The position numbers were made by a program, and so were the translations under genes. Below the pieces are notes generated by a model that was given only the letters and a program-made list of their open reading frames with translations, did no database searches and was not told the DNA's origin. A DNA stretch of 64,000 bases from the NCBI GenBank assembly GCA_036374835.1, contig DASUTB010000111.1:1-64000 (forward strand), written 5' to 3'. This stretch comes from DASUTB01 sp036374835. GTDB taxonomy: Bacteria > Actinomycetota > Actinomycetes > Jiangellales > Jiangellaceae. This document shows positions 15,672 to 24,147 of the stretch, in pieces. How positions within the stretch are numbered: position 1 is the first letter of the stretch; each line of letters starts with the position of its first letter.

Positions 15672-17099
15672 CTATCGACGTCGGCCGCGGTACGGCGTGT
15701 TGCGTCGCCCGTCATACCGCCGATTCTTCGGACGCGCCTGACGCGGAACTGCGACCTGCAGCTCCGGAGCGTCCGCCAGTGCCGCAGCCGAGAGGAGGCC
15801 GTCCACCGTGCGTACGTCAACCGCCTTCGCGGTGACGCCCACCTTGGCGAACATGTCCCCGAGCCGGCCGGCCTGGCCGCGAGTCGCCATCGTGACGACG
15901 GCCCCCGACGCGCCGGCCCGCGCCGTGCGCCCGGAACGGTGCACGTATGCCTTGGCCTCGCCGGCCGGGTCGTAGTGGACGACGAGCCCGACGTCGTCCA
16001 CGTGGATGCCACGGGCGGCGACGTCGGTAGCGACGACGACCTGTGCCCGGCCGCGCCGGAACCGGTCCAGGTTGCGCTCGCGGACGCGTTGCGAAAGGTC
16101 GCCGTGCAGGTCGACGGCGCCGACACCGGCGTCCTCGAGGTCCTCGGCGAGGCGGCTGGCGCCGTGCTTGGTGCGGGTGAACACGATGCTGCGATCGTGG
16201 GCGCTGACCAGGCGCGTGGTGGCGTCGAGCTTGTCGTGGTGGCCCACAACGAGAACGTGGTGGTCCATCGTCGTCACCGAGTGGGCCCCGGTATCGAACT
16301 CGTGCCGCGCCGGGTTGCTCAGGTGACGGCGAACCAGCCGGTCGACGTCGCCGTCGAGCGTCGCCGAGAGCAACAGCCGCTGGCCGTTGTCCGGCGTCAG
16401 CGTGAGAAGCTCGTCGACGACCGGGAAGAAGCCCAGGTCGCAGAGGTGATCGGCCTCGTCGAGCGTGACGACCTCGACCGCGTCGAGCGAACAGGCGCCC
16501 TTGTCGATGAGATCGCCCAACCGGCCCGGTGTCGCGATGACGATGTCCGCACCGCGATCCAGCCGGCGGATCTGGCGGTCGTATGGGACGCCGCCGTACA
16601 CGGTCACCAGTTTCAGGTGCAGCGCGTCGGCCAGCGGCTCCAGCGCCTTGGTGACCTGGCCGGCAAGTTCACGAGTCGGGACGATGATCAGACCGCGCGG
16701 ATGGTTCGGCTCGCTCGACGCTCCGGCGAGGCGTTCCAGGGTGGGCAGCCCGAACGCGAGCGTCTTACCCGAGCCGGTGCGCGCGCGTCCTAGAACGTCG
16801 CGGCGGCCGAGTGCATCGGGGATGACGGCGGCTTGGACGGGCGTCGGGCTCGTGATGCCGTCGACACCGAGGATCTTGACGATTTGCTCCGCGACGCCGA
16901 ACGCCCGGAACTCCGACTCCGCCGGCTCGAATGCGTCGATGGCCGCCCGGCGTGCCTCGTCGATGCGGGGACGGCCGCCGGCCCGGCCTTGCGGTCGGCC
17001 CCGGCCACGGCGACGGTCGTCGAAACGGCCGGACCTAGAACGGTGGGATCTGTTTGACCTGCGCGTGTCGGTGCGCAGGGCGGACTTGTCGTACGACAC
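15672..17099 (-). CDS. DEAD-box ATP-dependent RNA helicase
   Basis: A 475-residue helicase from GTG 17099 (GGAG five nt upstream); an ATG at 17207 would add 36 Arg-rich residues and cannot be excluded. The Q motif is FGVAEQIVKIL..SPTPVQ, motif I ARTGSGKT, motif II LDEADHLCD, motif III SATL, and motif VI YVHRSGRTARAG. The first ~60 residues are Arg/Ser/Gly-rich and probably bind RNA; the C-terminal tail is basic (RQARPKNRRYDGRRN). Members unwind short RNA duplexes in ribosome assembly, mRNA decay or cold adaptation. It is monocistronic, divergent from the DUF574 methyltransferase gene across about 330 nt. Confidence 0.93.
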   Translation of the reverse strand: MSYDKSALRTDTRRSNRSHRSRSGRFDDRRRGRGRPQGRAGGRPRIDEARRAAIDAFEPAESEFRAFGVAEQIVKILGVDGITSPTPVQAAVIPDALGRRDVLGRARTGSGKTLAFGLPTLERLAGASSEPNHPRGLIIVPTRELAGQVTKALEPLADALHLKLVTVYGGVPYDRQIRRLDRGADIVIATPGRLGDLIDKGACSLDAVEVVTLDEADHLCDLGFFPVVDELLTLTPDNGQRLLLSATLDGDVDRLVRRHLSNPARHEFDTGAHSVTTMDHHVLVVGHHDKLDATTRLVSAHDRSIVFTRTKHGASRLAEDLEDAGVGAVDLHGDLSQRVRERNLDRFRRGRAQVVVATDVAARGIHVDDVGLVVHYDPAGEAKAYVHRSGRTARAGASGAVVTMATRGQAGRLGDMFAKVGVTAKAVDVRTVDGLLSAAALADAPELQVAVPRQARPKNRRYDGRRNTPYRGRRR

Positions 17100-17428
17100 T
17101 CGTACTCCGGTACTGGATGCTGGGCGCGCTTCGCGCGCATCCGCTCGGTGCGGCGCGCGATGAGCCTCAAAGGCGCGCGTACCCGAACGTCCCTTGAACA
17201 TTTCCAAGCGTCCAGAACCCGGGCACTGAACCGGCCCCGCGCAACGCGAGGCCGTGGCTGACAGTCATGCTACCGCGTCGCGGCGGTTGCGAACGAATCC
17301 GCCGGCGGGTCGCGACCAGACCATGACACCGCCGTGCCTACAGGGCATCGAACGGACGGCCAAGCTGCACCCAATCCGGTTGTGTGTGATCATAGGACTT
17401 CCGCGACACCGGGAAGAGGATGTTGCCG

Positions 17429-18265
17429 ATGGCCACCGAGAGACAAGATGAGGACCGGGCCCCCGAGATCGTGCCGGACCCGCGAATCGACACGACCGTC
17501 CCGCAGAACGCACGGGTCTGGAACTACTGGCTCGGCGGCAAGGACAACTATGCGGTCGATCGCCAGATGGGCGATCAGATCGCGGCCATCATCCCGGGCA
17601 TCGTCGACATCGCGCGCGCCGACCGGGAGTTCCTGAACCGGGTCGTAAGCCATCTGGCCGGAGAGGCCGGAATCCGACAGTTCCTCGACATCGGAACCGG
17701 CCTGCCCACTGCCAACAACACCCATGAGGTCGCCCAGCGCATAGCGCCTGCATCGCGCGTCGTTTACACCGACAACGATCCGACGGTTCTGATCCACGCT
17801 CGGGCGCTGCTCGTCGGCACGTCAGAGGGGTCGACCGACTACATCGACGCCGACGTCCACGACCCCGCCACGATCCTCGCCAGAGCGGCAGACACGCTGG
17901 ACCTGTCCGAACCGGTGGCTGTCCTGATGTTCGGTGTACTCAACTTCGTCGCGGACACCGACGAGGCCCTAGCCATTGTCCGCCGGCTCATGGACGCCGT
18001 GCCCTCGGGCAGCTACCTCGTGATCGCTCACCCCACATCCGATATGGGCGGCGAAACGAATGCACAGGCCATGAGGCTCTGGAACGAGAACTCCCCACAG
18101 CGGATACGTACCCGCACCGGCGATGAGGTTCGTCGCCTGTTGGACGGGCTCGAGGTGCTGGAACCCGGGCTGGTCTCGGTTTCCCAGTGGCGGGCCGAAC
18201 CCGATGAATCCGGCGATCTGCCCGCCGAAGTACCCGCCTACGGCGTGCTCGCCCGCAAGCCCTAG
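17429..18265 (+). CDS. DUF574 SAM-dependent methyltransferase-like protein, copy 1
   Basis: A 278-residue protein from ATG 17429, preceded by AAGAGG at 8-9 nt. The family signature NARVWNYWLGGKDNYAVDRQ lies near residues 25-45. It is followed by RQFLDIGTGLPTANNTHEVAQ (SAM-binding glycine loop), RVVYTDNDPTVLIHARALL and a C-terminal ALVSVSQWR-like strand. DUF574 (SAM_TF2) proteins are numerous in actinomycetes and adopt a class I methyltransferase fold; substrates are unknown. A paralogue lies at 34915-35742. The upstream ~330 nt (17100-17428) hold divergent promoters; nothing else was identified there. Confidence 0.88.
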   Translation: MATERQDEDRAPEIVPDPRIDTTVPQNARVWNYWLGGKDNYAVDRQMGDQIAAIIPGIVDIARADREFLNRVVSHLAGEAGIRQFLDIGTGLPTANNTHEVAQRIAPASRVVYTDNDPTVLIHARALLVGTSEGSTDYIDADVHDPATILARAADTLDLSEPVAVLMFGVLNFVADTDEALAIVRRLMDAVPSGSYLVIAHPTSDMGGETNAQAMRLWNENSPQRIRTRTGDEVRRLLDGLEVLEPGLVSVSQWRAEPDESGDLPAEVPAYGVLARKP

Positions 18266-18315
18266 CCCGGCGACGCGTAGTACGCCGGCGCGAGCCAAAG
18301 GAGCGCCGCTGCGCG

Positions 18316-19203
18316 CTAGGCCAGCCGGACGGCGAGGTCGGGGTCCGGGCTGCCGACGACGCCGGAATGCAGGATCCCAGCCAGTGCTTCCACTCCGTCC
18401 ACGAGTCGCGGGCCCGGCCGGGCGAACGACGCATTGGCGTCAACGGCCCACAGCGGGACGTCCGGTAGAACACGCCGCTCGAGCAGCTCACCGGCAAGTC
18501 GCGCGGACTCGTCGATACCGAATCCGCAGGGTGCACTGACGACCACGCCCGGCGCGGACCCGGCGACGTCAGCCCATGTCGTCCGGAACGATTTGGAACC
18601 GGCGGTGCCGAGGACGTTCATCCCGCCCGCGGCTTGCACCATGTCCGGAACCCAGTGACCGGGTGCGAACGGCGGGTCGGTCCATTCCAAAACCAGCGTG
18701 GGGACGGGACGCCGTCCCGCCACCCGTTCACTCACGGCATCGAGGCGAGCCCGCAGGTGGTTCACGAGCTCCTCGGCGCGGCTTGCGGTCCCCGTGGCCT
18801 TGCCGAGGGCGCGGATGGACTCGAGCACCTCGTCCAGCGTGTGTGGGTCGATCGTCAGAACATCCGCCCGGCACCCCAGGTAGTCGAGCGCATCATGCAC
18901 GTCCGAAACGTCGACGGCGCACACCGCGCACAGATCCTGCGTGACCACGAGGTCCACGTCCAATCCGGCGAGTGCTCCGCGGTCGAGGTGGTACAGGTCC
19001 TCTCCGGCGGCCATCCGTTCGCTGACGACGCGGTCGATTTCCTCCGGCGACAATCCGGCCGGCAGGCTGCTCGTCGACACGATGCGCCGACCCCGCGCTG
19101 CGGGTGGGTGGTCGCACTCGAATGTGACACCGACGATGTCATCACCCGCGCCGAGCGCGAACAAGATCTCCGTCGTCGACGGCAGCAGCGAAACGATCCG
19201 CAC
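18316..19203 (-). CDS. Cobalamin-binding protein of the BtuF/helical-backbone receptor family
   Basis: A 295-residue protein beginning MRIVSLLPSTTEILFALGAGDDIVGVTFECDHP, the typical start of periplasmic BtuF-like receptors but without any signal peptide or lipobox in front. QDLCAVCAVDVSDV and WVPDMVQAAGGMNVLG are conserved in cobalamin-binding members. No BtuC/BtuD genes are adjacent. It may therefore be a cytoplasmic corrinoid-binding protein rather than a transporter component; actinomycetes have many such signal-less copies. It is the next leftward gene after mazF, 51 nt away, and could be at the end of the same transcript. Confidence 0.82.
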   Translation of the reverse strand: MRIVSLLPSTTEILFALGAGDDIVGVTFECDHPPAARGRRIVSTSSLPAGLSPEEIDRVVSERMAAGEDLYHLDRGALAGLDVDLVVTQDLCAVCAVDVSDVHDALDYLGCRADVLTIDPHTLDEVLESIRALGKATGTASRAEELVNHLRARLDAVSERVAGRRPVPTLVLEWTDPPFAPGHWVPDMVQAAGGMNVLGTAGSKSFRTTWADVAGSAPGVVVSAPCGFGIDESARLAGELLERRVLPDVPLWAVDANASFARPGPRLVDGVEALAGILHSGVVGSPDPDLAVRLA

Positions 19204-19254
19204 CCGACCACCGTAGACCGCTCGGTCATACCCGGCCGAGTGCCGGCCCGGCTG

Positions 19255-19602
19255 TCAGAGACTGAGATGGAGGCGCAACGCCTCGTCGAGGCGATCCGTC
19301 AACTCAGGCGTAAGCCTGCCCACATGTGCGCCGATACGGCCAACGGCGATCGATCTCACCTGCTCCGCCTGTGCCTTGGAGTCACGGTCCAGCCCTACGT
19401 CATCGGCCGGCAACAACACTTGAAACGGGAAGACGTTGGCGACATTCGATGTCACAGGAACCACGGTGACAACACCGCGCTGCATAACCGACGCCGTCGT
19501 ATTGGCGCCGTCGTTGCTGACGATTACGACCGGTCGACGCTTGGCGGCCTCGGCGCCCTGGGCAGGATCGAGGTCGGCAAGAAAGATGTCGCCTCGCAGC
19601 AT
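19255..19602 (-). CDS. mazF: MazF/PemK-type endoribonuclease toxin
   Basis: A 115-residue protein starting MLRGDIFLADLDPAQGAEAAKRRPVVIVSNDGAN, the standard MazF/PemK opening, with VTVVPVTSN and AEQVRSIAVGRIG later. Family members cleave single-stranded RNA at short motifs; conserved Arg and Ser/Thr residues in RRPVVIVSND and VTSN fit. Its ATG follows the antitoxin TAA with no gap, so translation is coupled. Control is expected by the MazE partner. The cleavage motif cannot be read from sequence. Confidence 0.92.
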   Translation of the reverse strand: MLRGDIFLADLDPAQGAEAAKRRPVVIVSNDGANTTASVMQRGVVTVVPVTSNVANVFPFQVLLPADDVGLDRDSKAQAEQVRSIAVGRIGAHVGRLTPELTDRLDEALRLHLSL

Positions 19603-19824
19603 TTACGATGCCAGTCCGTCGGAAGCAGTAGATTCCCACACCTCGGCTTCACCGGACTCGTCCCATTCGCGCCAGGCCTGGGCGTATGAAGGGCCCAGCT
19701 GTGCGGCACGCAGGAGTTTCACTGCCCGCGCAAGCGCGGCCGACCGCGAGCCGATCTGATGCTCACGGCTGTACTGATCGAGGAACTCGACGTCCTCGTC
19801 CCGCAGGCTCACACTCAGCTTCAT
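19603..19824 (-). CDS. mazE: MazE-type ribbon-helix-helix antitoxin
   Basis: A 73-residue protein. Residues 1-45 (MKLSVSLRDEDVEFLDQYSREHQI then RSAALARAVKLL) form a ribbon-helix-helix DNA-binding domain; the acidic C-terminal tail (YAQAWREWDESGEAEVWES) is of the kind that inserts into the MazF active site. Its ATG overlaps the TGA of the upstream GNAT gene (ATGA), and its TAA abuts the mazF ATG. It should neutralise MazF and repress the operon from a site upstream of the GNAT gene. Confidence 0.9.
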   Translation of the reverse strand: MKLSVSLRDEDVEFLDQYSREHQIGSRSAALARAVKLLRAAQLGPSYAQAWREWDESGEAEVWESTASDGLAS

Positions 19825-20342
19825 ACTTGAATGATACCATCGGTACTACCACCACGACCTGAGACCGCCATATCGAAAGTGACGTGCTTGGGACGCCAGC
19901 CGAAGCGTTCGTAGAAACGGATCGCGCCGGCGTTCTCGGCGTACGCGGTCACGACAGCCGAGCCGGCGCCGAGCTCTTGTGCCCAACGCAGAAAGGCCTC
20001 GACGAGCGCGGTGCCGACGCGCGCGTTCCGATGATCGGGGTGGACGAACATACTCTCGAGCACGGCGGTACTCACGGATCGGAGGTCGCCGGAATCCTTG
20101 AATCGGCCCACCACATAGCCGACGACGGCTCCGCCGACATCCGCCGCCCACACCACGTTGCGGCTGCCATCGGCGATCAGCTCGCTGAAGTAGTCGCGGC
20201 TGTCGAATCCCTTGACCGTGAACGGGTCGCGGGTGCCGGCGTCCTCGACGAAGAGCCCTTCATTGAGCGGGACGAGCTCCGCCACGTCGTCGGTGCTCGC
20301 CAGCCGGACCTGGGCTGTGCTGTGTTCCTCGGAAACTGCCAT
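19821..20342 (-). CDS. GNAT acetyltransferase, first gene of a mazEF operon
   Basis: A 173-residue GCN5-related acetyltransferase. The acetyl-CoA loop is FVHPDHRNARVGTALVEAFL and the C-terminal part reads ENAGAIRFYERFGWRPK, both typical. The N-terminal half (VAELVPLNEGLFVEDAGTRDPF) gives the substrate pocket, unknown here. Its stop overlaps the mazE start by 4 nt, so toxin-antitoxin expression depends on translation of this gene. There is no good ribosome-binding site before ATG 20342, only GGA directly adjacent, so initiation may be leaderless or weak. It could be an accessory that modifies a component of the system or a cellular target. Confidence 0.88.
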   Translation of the reverse strand: MAVSEEHSTAQVRLASTDDVAELVPLNEGLFVEDAGTRDPFTVKGFDSRDYFSELIADGSRNVVWAADVGGAVVGYVVGRFKDSGDLRSVSTAVLESMFVHPDHRNARVGTALVEAFLRWAQELGAGSAVVTAYAENAGAIRFYERFGWRPKHVTFDMAVSGRGGSTDGIIQV

Positions 20343-20410
20343 TCCAAAAAGTTAGGCACAACGATAAAACGAAGTAAACACATCCAAATTAATGAACTTG
20401 AGCAATTGAC
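20343..20410 (-). promoter_or_regulatory. AT-rich promoter region of the GNAT-mazEF operon
   Basis: These 68 nt between the nitrilase-like stop and the GNAT start are strikingly AT-rich for this genome, with runs such as AAAAAG, GATAAAACGAAGTAAA and AAATTAATGAA on the plus strand. Nothing else in the window looks like it. It is the natural place for the operon promoter and MazE operator. No perfect -35/-10 pair or palindrome was resolved. Confidence 0.5.
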
Positions 20411-22000
20411 CTAGTCGGTCGGGACGAGGTCGGCGAAGATCGCGGTCTCGATGTACTTGCCCTCCCGGTTGTCGCCGGAGCCGGGTGCCAGCGCCTCGGC
20501 CACGGCCTCGAGTTGGGGCCGGTCGCCGTCCGACACCCATGCGGCAAGTGCGAGGAACTCCTTTCTCGGGCCCATATGCGCCTGCATCTCGGTGAAGTCA
20601 CCCGCCACGAACTCGTCGTTGCCGACGTAGTGCACCGCCCTCCCCTCGGCATCGCGCGCGGTGATCGCGGATTGCCCGTCGAAGCCGATGTCCAGCACAT
20701 TGCCGGTCAGCATGGGCGTGACGTTGTAGCCGATGTCGAGCTCCGGGTCGGCGACGGCTCGCCATGTCGAGCCCATCCACGCCATCGGCTGCCAACTGCC
20801 GGCCCGCTCGCCCGAAGCCCATCGGACCGGGTTCGCGGCGGGCTGGATCATGACGTCGATGTCGAGCTCGGCCAGGCACGACACATATGTCTCGGTGACG
20901 TCAGCGCACGGGTCGTCGCCCGGCTCATCGCCCAGGGAGTAGCCGTACGTCGACGCCGCGTCTCCTGCCGCGAAGCCGAGTGAGAAGCCTGCAATATCGA
21001 CCGGTCCGATGTTCGCCATCGCCGCCTGGCCGCTGCTGGGGCCCTCGTCCAGACCGAACATCTCCTGCTCGAACCCCGAGACCGGCACCTTCTCGTTGGT
21101 GAACAGCAGGTTGGTCGCCCCGGCCGGCGCGTCCGGATCGATCTGGTGTGGCCCCCACACGAAAGTCGAGTTGGTAACCCGGTCCGACGTCGCGACGTAG
21201 GCCGTCGAGGTCGGCAGCACGGACGGGTCGGCGAACAGGGCTACTTCGACCGGGTTGCTCGTCTCGCGGTATTCGGCCTGACTGTTTCCGGCCACCACGT
21301 AGACGCCATAGTCCATGGCGATCTCAGAGAACGTCGTCGAGAAGGCACGCACGAACGTGTCGGTGGCGGCGAGCATCAGCTGCTTGCGCAGGTCGACCGG
21401 CCCCAACATGGCTTGGTACGCCGCGATCTGCAGGCTGTACGCGGTGTTGAGCTGCAGCATCGCGCCGCCCAGCCCGATCGGTGTCCCGTCCCCGAACGGC
21501 GCACCAAGGCGCGTCCCGGACTGGCCGCGCACCGTCGCCCCCCGCTGGCCGGTCAGGAGCGTAGGTAGGCCGATGGCCTCGGGAAAGACCACGAGCGTGG
21601 GCTGATCCGGCTGGCGGTACGGTTCGACGAGCGTCTCCATCAAGCAGCGCATCGCGGTCCGGTACGTCTCGTGCGAGCGCAGGTGATCCATGTCGATCCG
21701 GTATTGGATCGCGAACACCCGCAGCGTGCCGTCCTGATCGGAGTGCCCGATGACCGGCTGACGCCCGTCGGCGGCGTACTCCGCGCAGGTCTGCTCGGAC
21801 GGCCGTCCTTCGTCGAACGCGTCGTCGCCACCCGCCACGACCCCGGCGATCGCCGACACCAGCGGCCCGGGGAAGAGCGTGACCGCGACGACGACCGACC
21901 ACGCGATGAGGATCGGGACGACGACACCTCGCACCACTCGCCAACGCCGCGCCAGCGGCGCTCGCATCGGACCATCACCATGTTGATCCCGACTAGGCAT
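20411..22000 (-). CDS. Nitrilase-superfamily (carbon-nitrogen hydrolase-like) membrane-anchored protein
   Basis: A 529-residue protein from ATG 22000 (AAGG about 8 nt upstream). One membrane helix at about 22-45 is followed by an external domain. Catalytic Glu is seen in LVVFPEAIGLP and catalytic Lys in LLFTNEKVPVSGFE. The strand that should carry the catalytic Cys reads GFSLGFAAGDAAS, with Ala where Cys is expected; YVSCLAELDIDVMIQPAANPVRW then matches the strand after it. It resembles the soluble part of apolipoprotein N-acyltransferase relatives but without their membrane bundle. If the alignment is right it is a non-catalytic member or uses another residue. Monocistronic or followed by the GNAT operon. 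Confidence 0.75.
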   Translation of the reverse strand: MPSRDQHGDGPMRAPLARRWRVVRGVVVPILIAWSVVVAVTLFPGPLVSAIAGVVAGGDDAFDEGRPSEQTCAEYAADGRQPVIGHSDQDGTLRVFAIQYRIDMDHLRSHETYRTAMRCLMETLVEPYRQPDQPTLVVFPEAIGLPTLLTGQRGATVRGQSGTRLGAPFGDGTPIGLGGAMLQLNTAYSLQIAAYQAMLGPVDLRKQLMLAATDTFVRAFSTTFSEIAMDYGVYVVAGNSQAEYRETSNPVEVALFADPSVLPTSTAYVATSDRVTNSTFVWGPHQIDPDAPAGATNLLFTNEKVPVSGFEQEMFGLDEGPSSGQAAMANIGPVDIAGFSLGFAAGDAASTYGYSLGDEPGDDPCADVTETYVSCLAELDIDVMIQPAANPVRWASGERAGSWQPMAWMGSTWRAVADPELDIGYNVTPMLTGNVLDIGFDGQSAITARDAEGRAVHYVGNDEFVAGDFTEMQAHMGPRKEFLALAAWVSDGDRPQLEAVAEALAPGSGDNREGKYIETAIFADLVPTD

Positions 22001-22095
22001 GCTGCGGACCTTAGCCTCAAAGGAGGCCATCCCGGCAAGCGGGTCGGAGGCGGATCGCGCATGCGAAACGCGACCGAACGGGCCTTGTCAGCCTG

Positions 22096-22521
22096 TCACG
22101 CGCGGGCTTCGGCGAGGAATCGCGTCATCGCCGCGACCACTGGTATGTCGGCCGGGAGCCACCGCACCTCGCCCAACCGTTCGGCCGGTAGCCAACGCAG
22201 GTCGTCGTGGTCTTCGATGGGGGACGGCACCCCGCTCGCGATCTCGGCCAGCCACAGCCGCATCCGCGTGGTTCCGGCCAGCGGCCAGGACGGTGCCCCG
22301 TCCGGTGCTACCTCCGCACCGAGCCGGAGCGTGACGCCGAGTTCTTCACGGATCTCGCGGTGCAACGCGGCGAGCGGCTCCTCGCCCAGCTCCACCTTGC
22401 CGCCGGGGAACTCCCAATAGCCGGCCAGCTCGGCCGGAGCGCTCCGACGTGCCGCGAGCAACGAGCGCGGCCGTTTCAGATCGTCCACGATCGCTGCGGC
22501 GACGACCAGCACAGAGCGCAC
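22096..22521 (-). CDS. NUDIX (deoxy)nucleoside triphosphate pyrophosphohydrolase, MutT-like
   Basis: A 141-residue protein from GTG 22521; no ribosome-binding site is clear and the frame runs open further upstream, so the start is provisional. The Nudix box is complete: GGKVELGEEPLAALHREIREELGV. The preceding ARRSAPAELAGYWEFPGG is typical of MutT/CTP-pyrophosphohydrolases that sanitise oxidised nucleotides. It ends FLAEARA. It lies divergent from the HEVGH membrane protein gene. Confidence 0.88.
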   Translation of the reverse strand: MRSVLVVAAAIVDDLKRPRSLLAARRSAPAELAGYWEFPGGKVELGEEPLAALHREIREELGVTLRLGAEVAPDGAPSWPLAGTTRMRLWLAEIASGVPSPIEDHDDLRWLPAERLGEVRWLPADIPVVAAMTRFLAEARA

Positions 22522-22686
22522 CCGCGTGACTCTAGCGTTGTGCTGCCGGCTCCGCGCCGTACGACCCTCGAACTCAGGTAGATCCGCTCGGTACGGCTGC
22601 GTGGCACAGCAACGCCGTAGCCTGCTATGCGGCATCCGTGTAATGGAGATGCGCGACCGGCTTGCGCGGGTGCGACACTTGCGACT

Positions 22687-23256
22687 GTGGAAGAAGGGGT
22701 GGCGGGCGGCGCTGACCATTCCGCAAGGTGGTCCCTGGCCGACCTGGTGAGCCCAGTCCTTGCGGTGACCGTTCTTCTGACCATCGCCATCTCGGTGCCG
22801 ATTGCGACCGTCGTTAGCTGCAACGCCCATGAGGTCGGGCACGCGCTCACCGGCACTGCCTTTGGGTGGGAGGTCGCTCGGATCGTGCCCTGTGCCCCGA
22901 CTGGCGGCGAAGTGATCTATCGCACATCGACGATCCACGGAGACGCGTTGGAGAGCGTGTCAGGCGGCGTGGCCGGCGCGTTCGTGCTTGTCCTCGTTTA
23001 TGTCGTGGCCCTTCATCGCGGGTCCCTCCCGTTGCGAGTTCCCATCGCATGGGCGTTCGGGCTGGGGCTGGTCGTCCCGGTCGGGCCGCAGGTCGTGATT
23101 GCCATCCTCGAGGGAGCCACCCGGGAGAGCAACTACGGCGACACCATCTCAGCGGGCGCCGGTATCTGGATCCCGGTCCTCCTGATCAGCGCGACTATCG
23201 GCCCAATCGTGCACGTGTGGCGATGGCGCGACGTCTTTCGGCGCCGGCAAGCATGA
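22687..23256 (+). CDS. M50-like membrane protein with HEVGH motif
   Basis: A protein of about 189 residues from GTG 22687 (an ATG at 22627 is also in frame). Five hydrophobic segments are visible. The first ends in SCNAHEVGHALTGTAFGWEV, where HEVGH matches the HExxH zinc site of intramembrane M50 proteases; a distant Asp partner (NxxPxxxxDG in canonical members) was not found. It may be a divergent M50 protease or a relative that has lost activity. Neighbours (NUDIX upstream, MBL hydrolase downstream) give no pathway. The family assignment rests on one motif. Confidence 0.55.
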   Translation: MEEGVAGGADHSARWSLADLVSPVLAVTVLLTIAISVPIATVVSCNAHEVGHALTGTAFGWEVARIVPCAPTGGEVIYRTSTIHGDALESVSGGVAGAFVLVLVYVVALHRGSLPLRVPIAWAFGLGLVVPVGPQVVIAILEGATRESNYGDTISAGAGIWIPVLLISATIGPIVHVWRWRDVFRRRQA

Positions 23257-23358
23257 GCCGACAACGGCACTTTCGACGCCGTGTCGGTGCAACGCGCCGG
23301 TGATCACGGCGGGTGGCGTGTCCCAGCAGAAGGCCTGGGCGCTGGTAACGTGCCGAGC

Positions 23359-24105
23359 GTGCGGCTCACCGTGCTCGGCGGATGTGGAGCATGGCCGAGC
23401 GCGGGTCAGGCTTGTGGCGGCTACCTCGTCGAGTTCGAAGACTTCAGCCTGTTGATCGATCCTGGCTATGCGATCGTGCCCCGCCTCATGCACCGGATGA
23501 AACCGGGCGAGCTCGATGCGGTGTTCGTCACCCACCGCCATCCCGATCACTGTGCCGATCTCAATCCGCTGCTGCGGGCTCGCGAGATGTCGAGCGAGGA
23601 CGCCCGAGCGCTGCCGGTCTTCGCGCCGCCCGGCGCGCTCGACGCAGTGCTGGCGCTCGATCGGCCCGGCTTCCTCGACGATGCGATCTCGCTCCACGAG
23701 TACGAGCCCGGCGATTTGTTCGGCATCGGACCGTTCGAAGCCGTCACGACCCTGCTGCCGCACTCGGTCCCCAACGCCGGTGTGCGGCTCAGCGTCGACG
23801 GTCACTCACTCGCCTACACCGGAGATACCGGCCCGAGCCCAACGATCGCGGAGCTGGCCGGCGATTGCGACCTGCTGCTGGCCGACGCCAGCTACGTCGA
23901 CGAGGACATGCCCGACCAGCTGCGGCCGGTGCTGTCCACCGCCCGTGAGGCCGGACGCAACGCCGCTGCTGCGGGCGTTGGACGGCTGCTTCTGACCCAC
24001 CTCATTCCGGGCACGGATCCGGCCAGGGCAGCCGAAGAAGCTCAGCATTCCTACCTCGGGCAAATCGAGGTAGCGGAGCGGGATTTGGCGATCGCGCTGA
24101 CCTGA
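23359..24105 (+). CDS. Metallo-beta-lactamase-fold hydrolase
   Basis: About 248 residues from GTG 23359 (VRLTVLGGCGAWPSAG); an in-frame GTG at 23350 is equally possible and both lack a clear ribosome-binding site. The metal-binding motif is THRHPDHCADL, followed by LAYTGDTGPS (bridging Asp) and LLLTHLIPG. This is the RNase Z/elaC-like branch of small-molecule MBL hydrolases common in actinobacteria. Substrate unknown. It is followed after 42 nt by a HAD phosphatase on the same strand and may share its transcript. Confidence 0.9.
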   Translation: MRLTVLGGCGAWPSAGQACGGYLVEFEDFSLLIDPGYAIVPRLMHRMKPGELDAVFVTHRHPDHCADLNPLLRAREMSSEDARALPVFAPPGALDAVLALDRPGFLDDAISLHEYEPGDLFGIGPFEAVTTLLPHSVPNAGVRLSVDGHSLAYTGDTGPSPTIAELAGDCDLLLADASYVDEDMPDQLRPVLSTAREAGRNAAAAGVGRLLLTHLIPGTDPARAAEEAQHSYLGQIEVAERDLAIALT

Positions 24106-24147
24106 CCCCGGGTCCGAGCGTCAGACCCGGCCGGTACGGTCGGGTGC

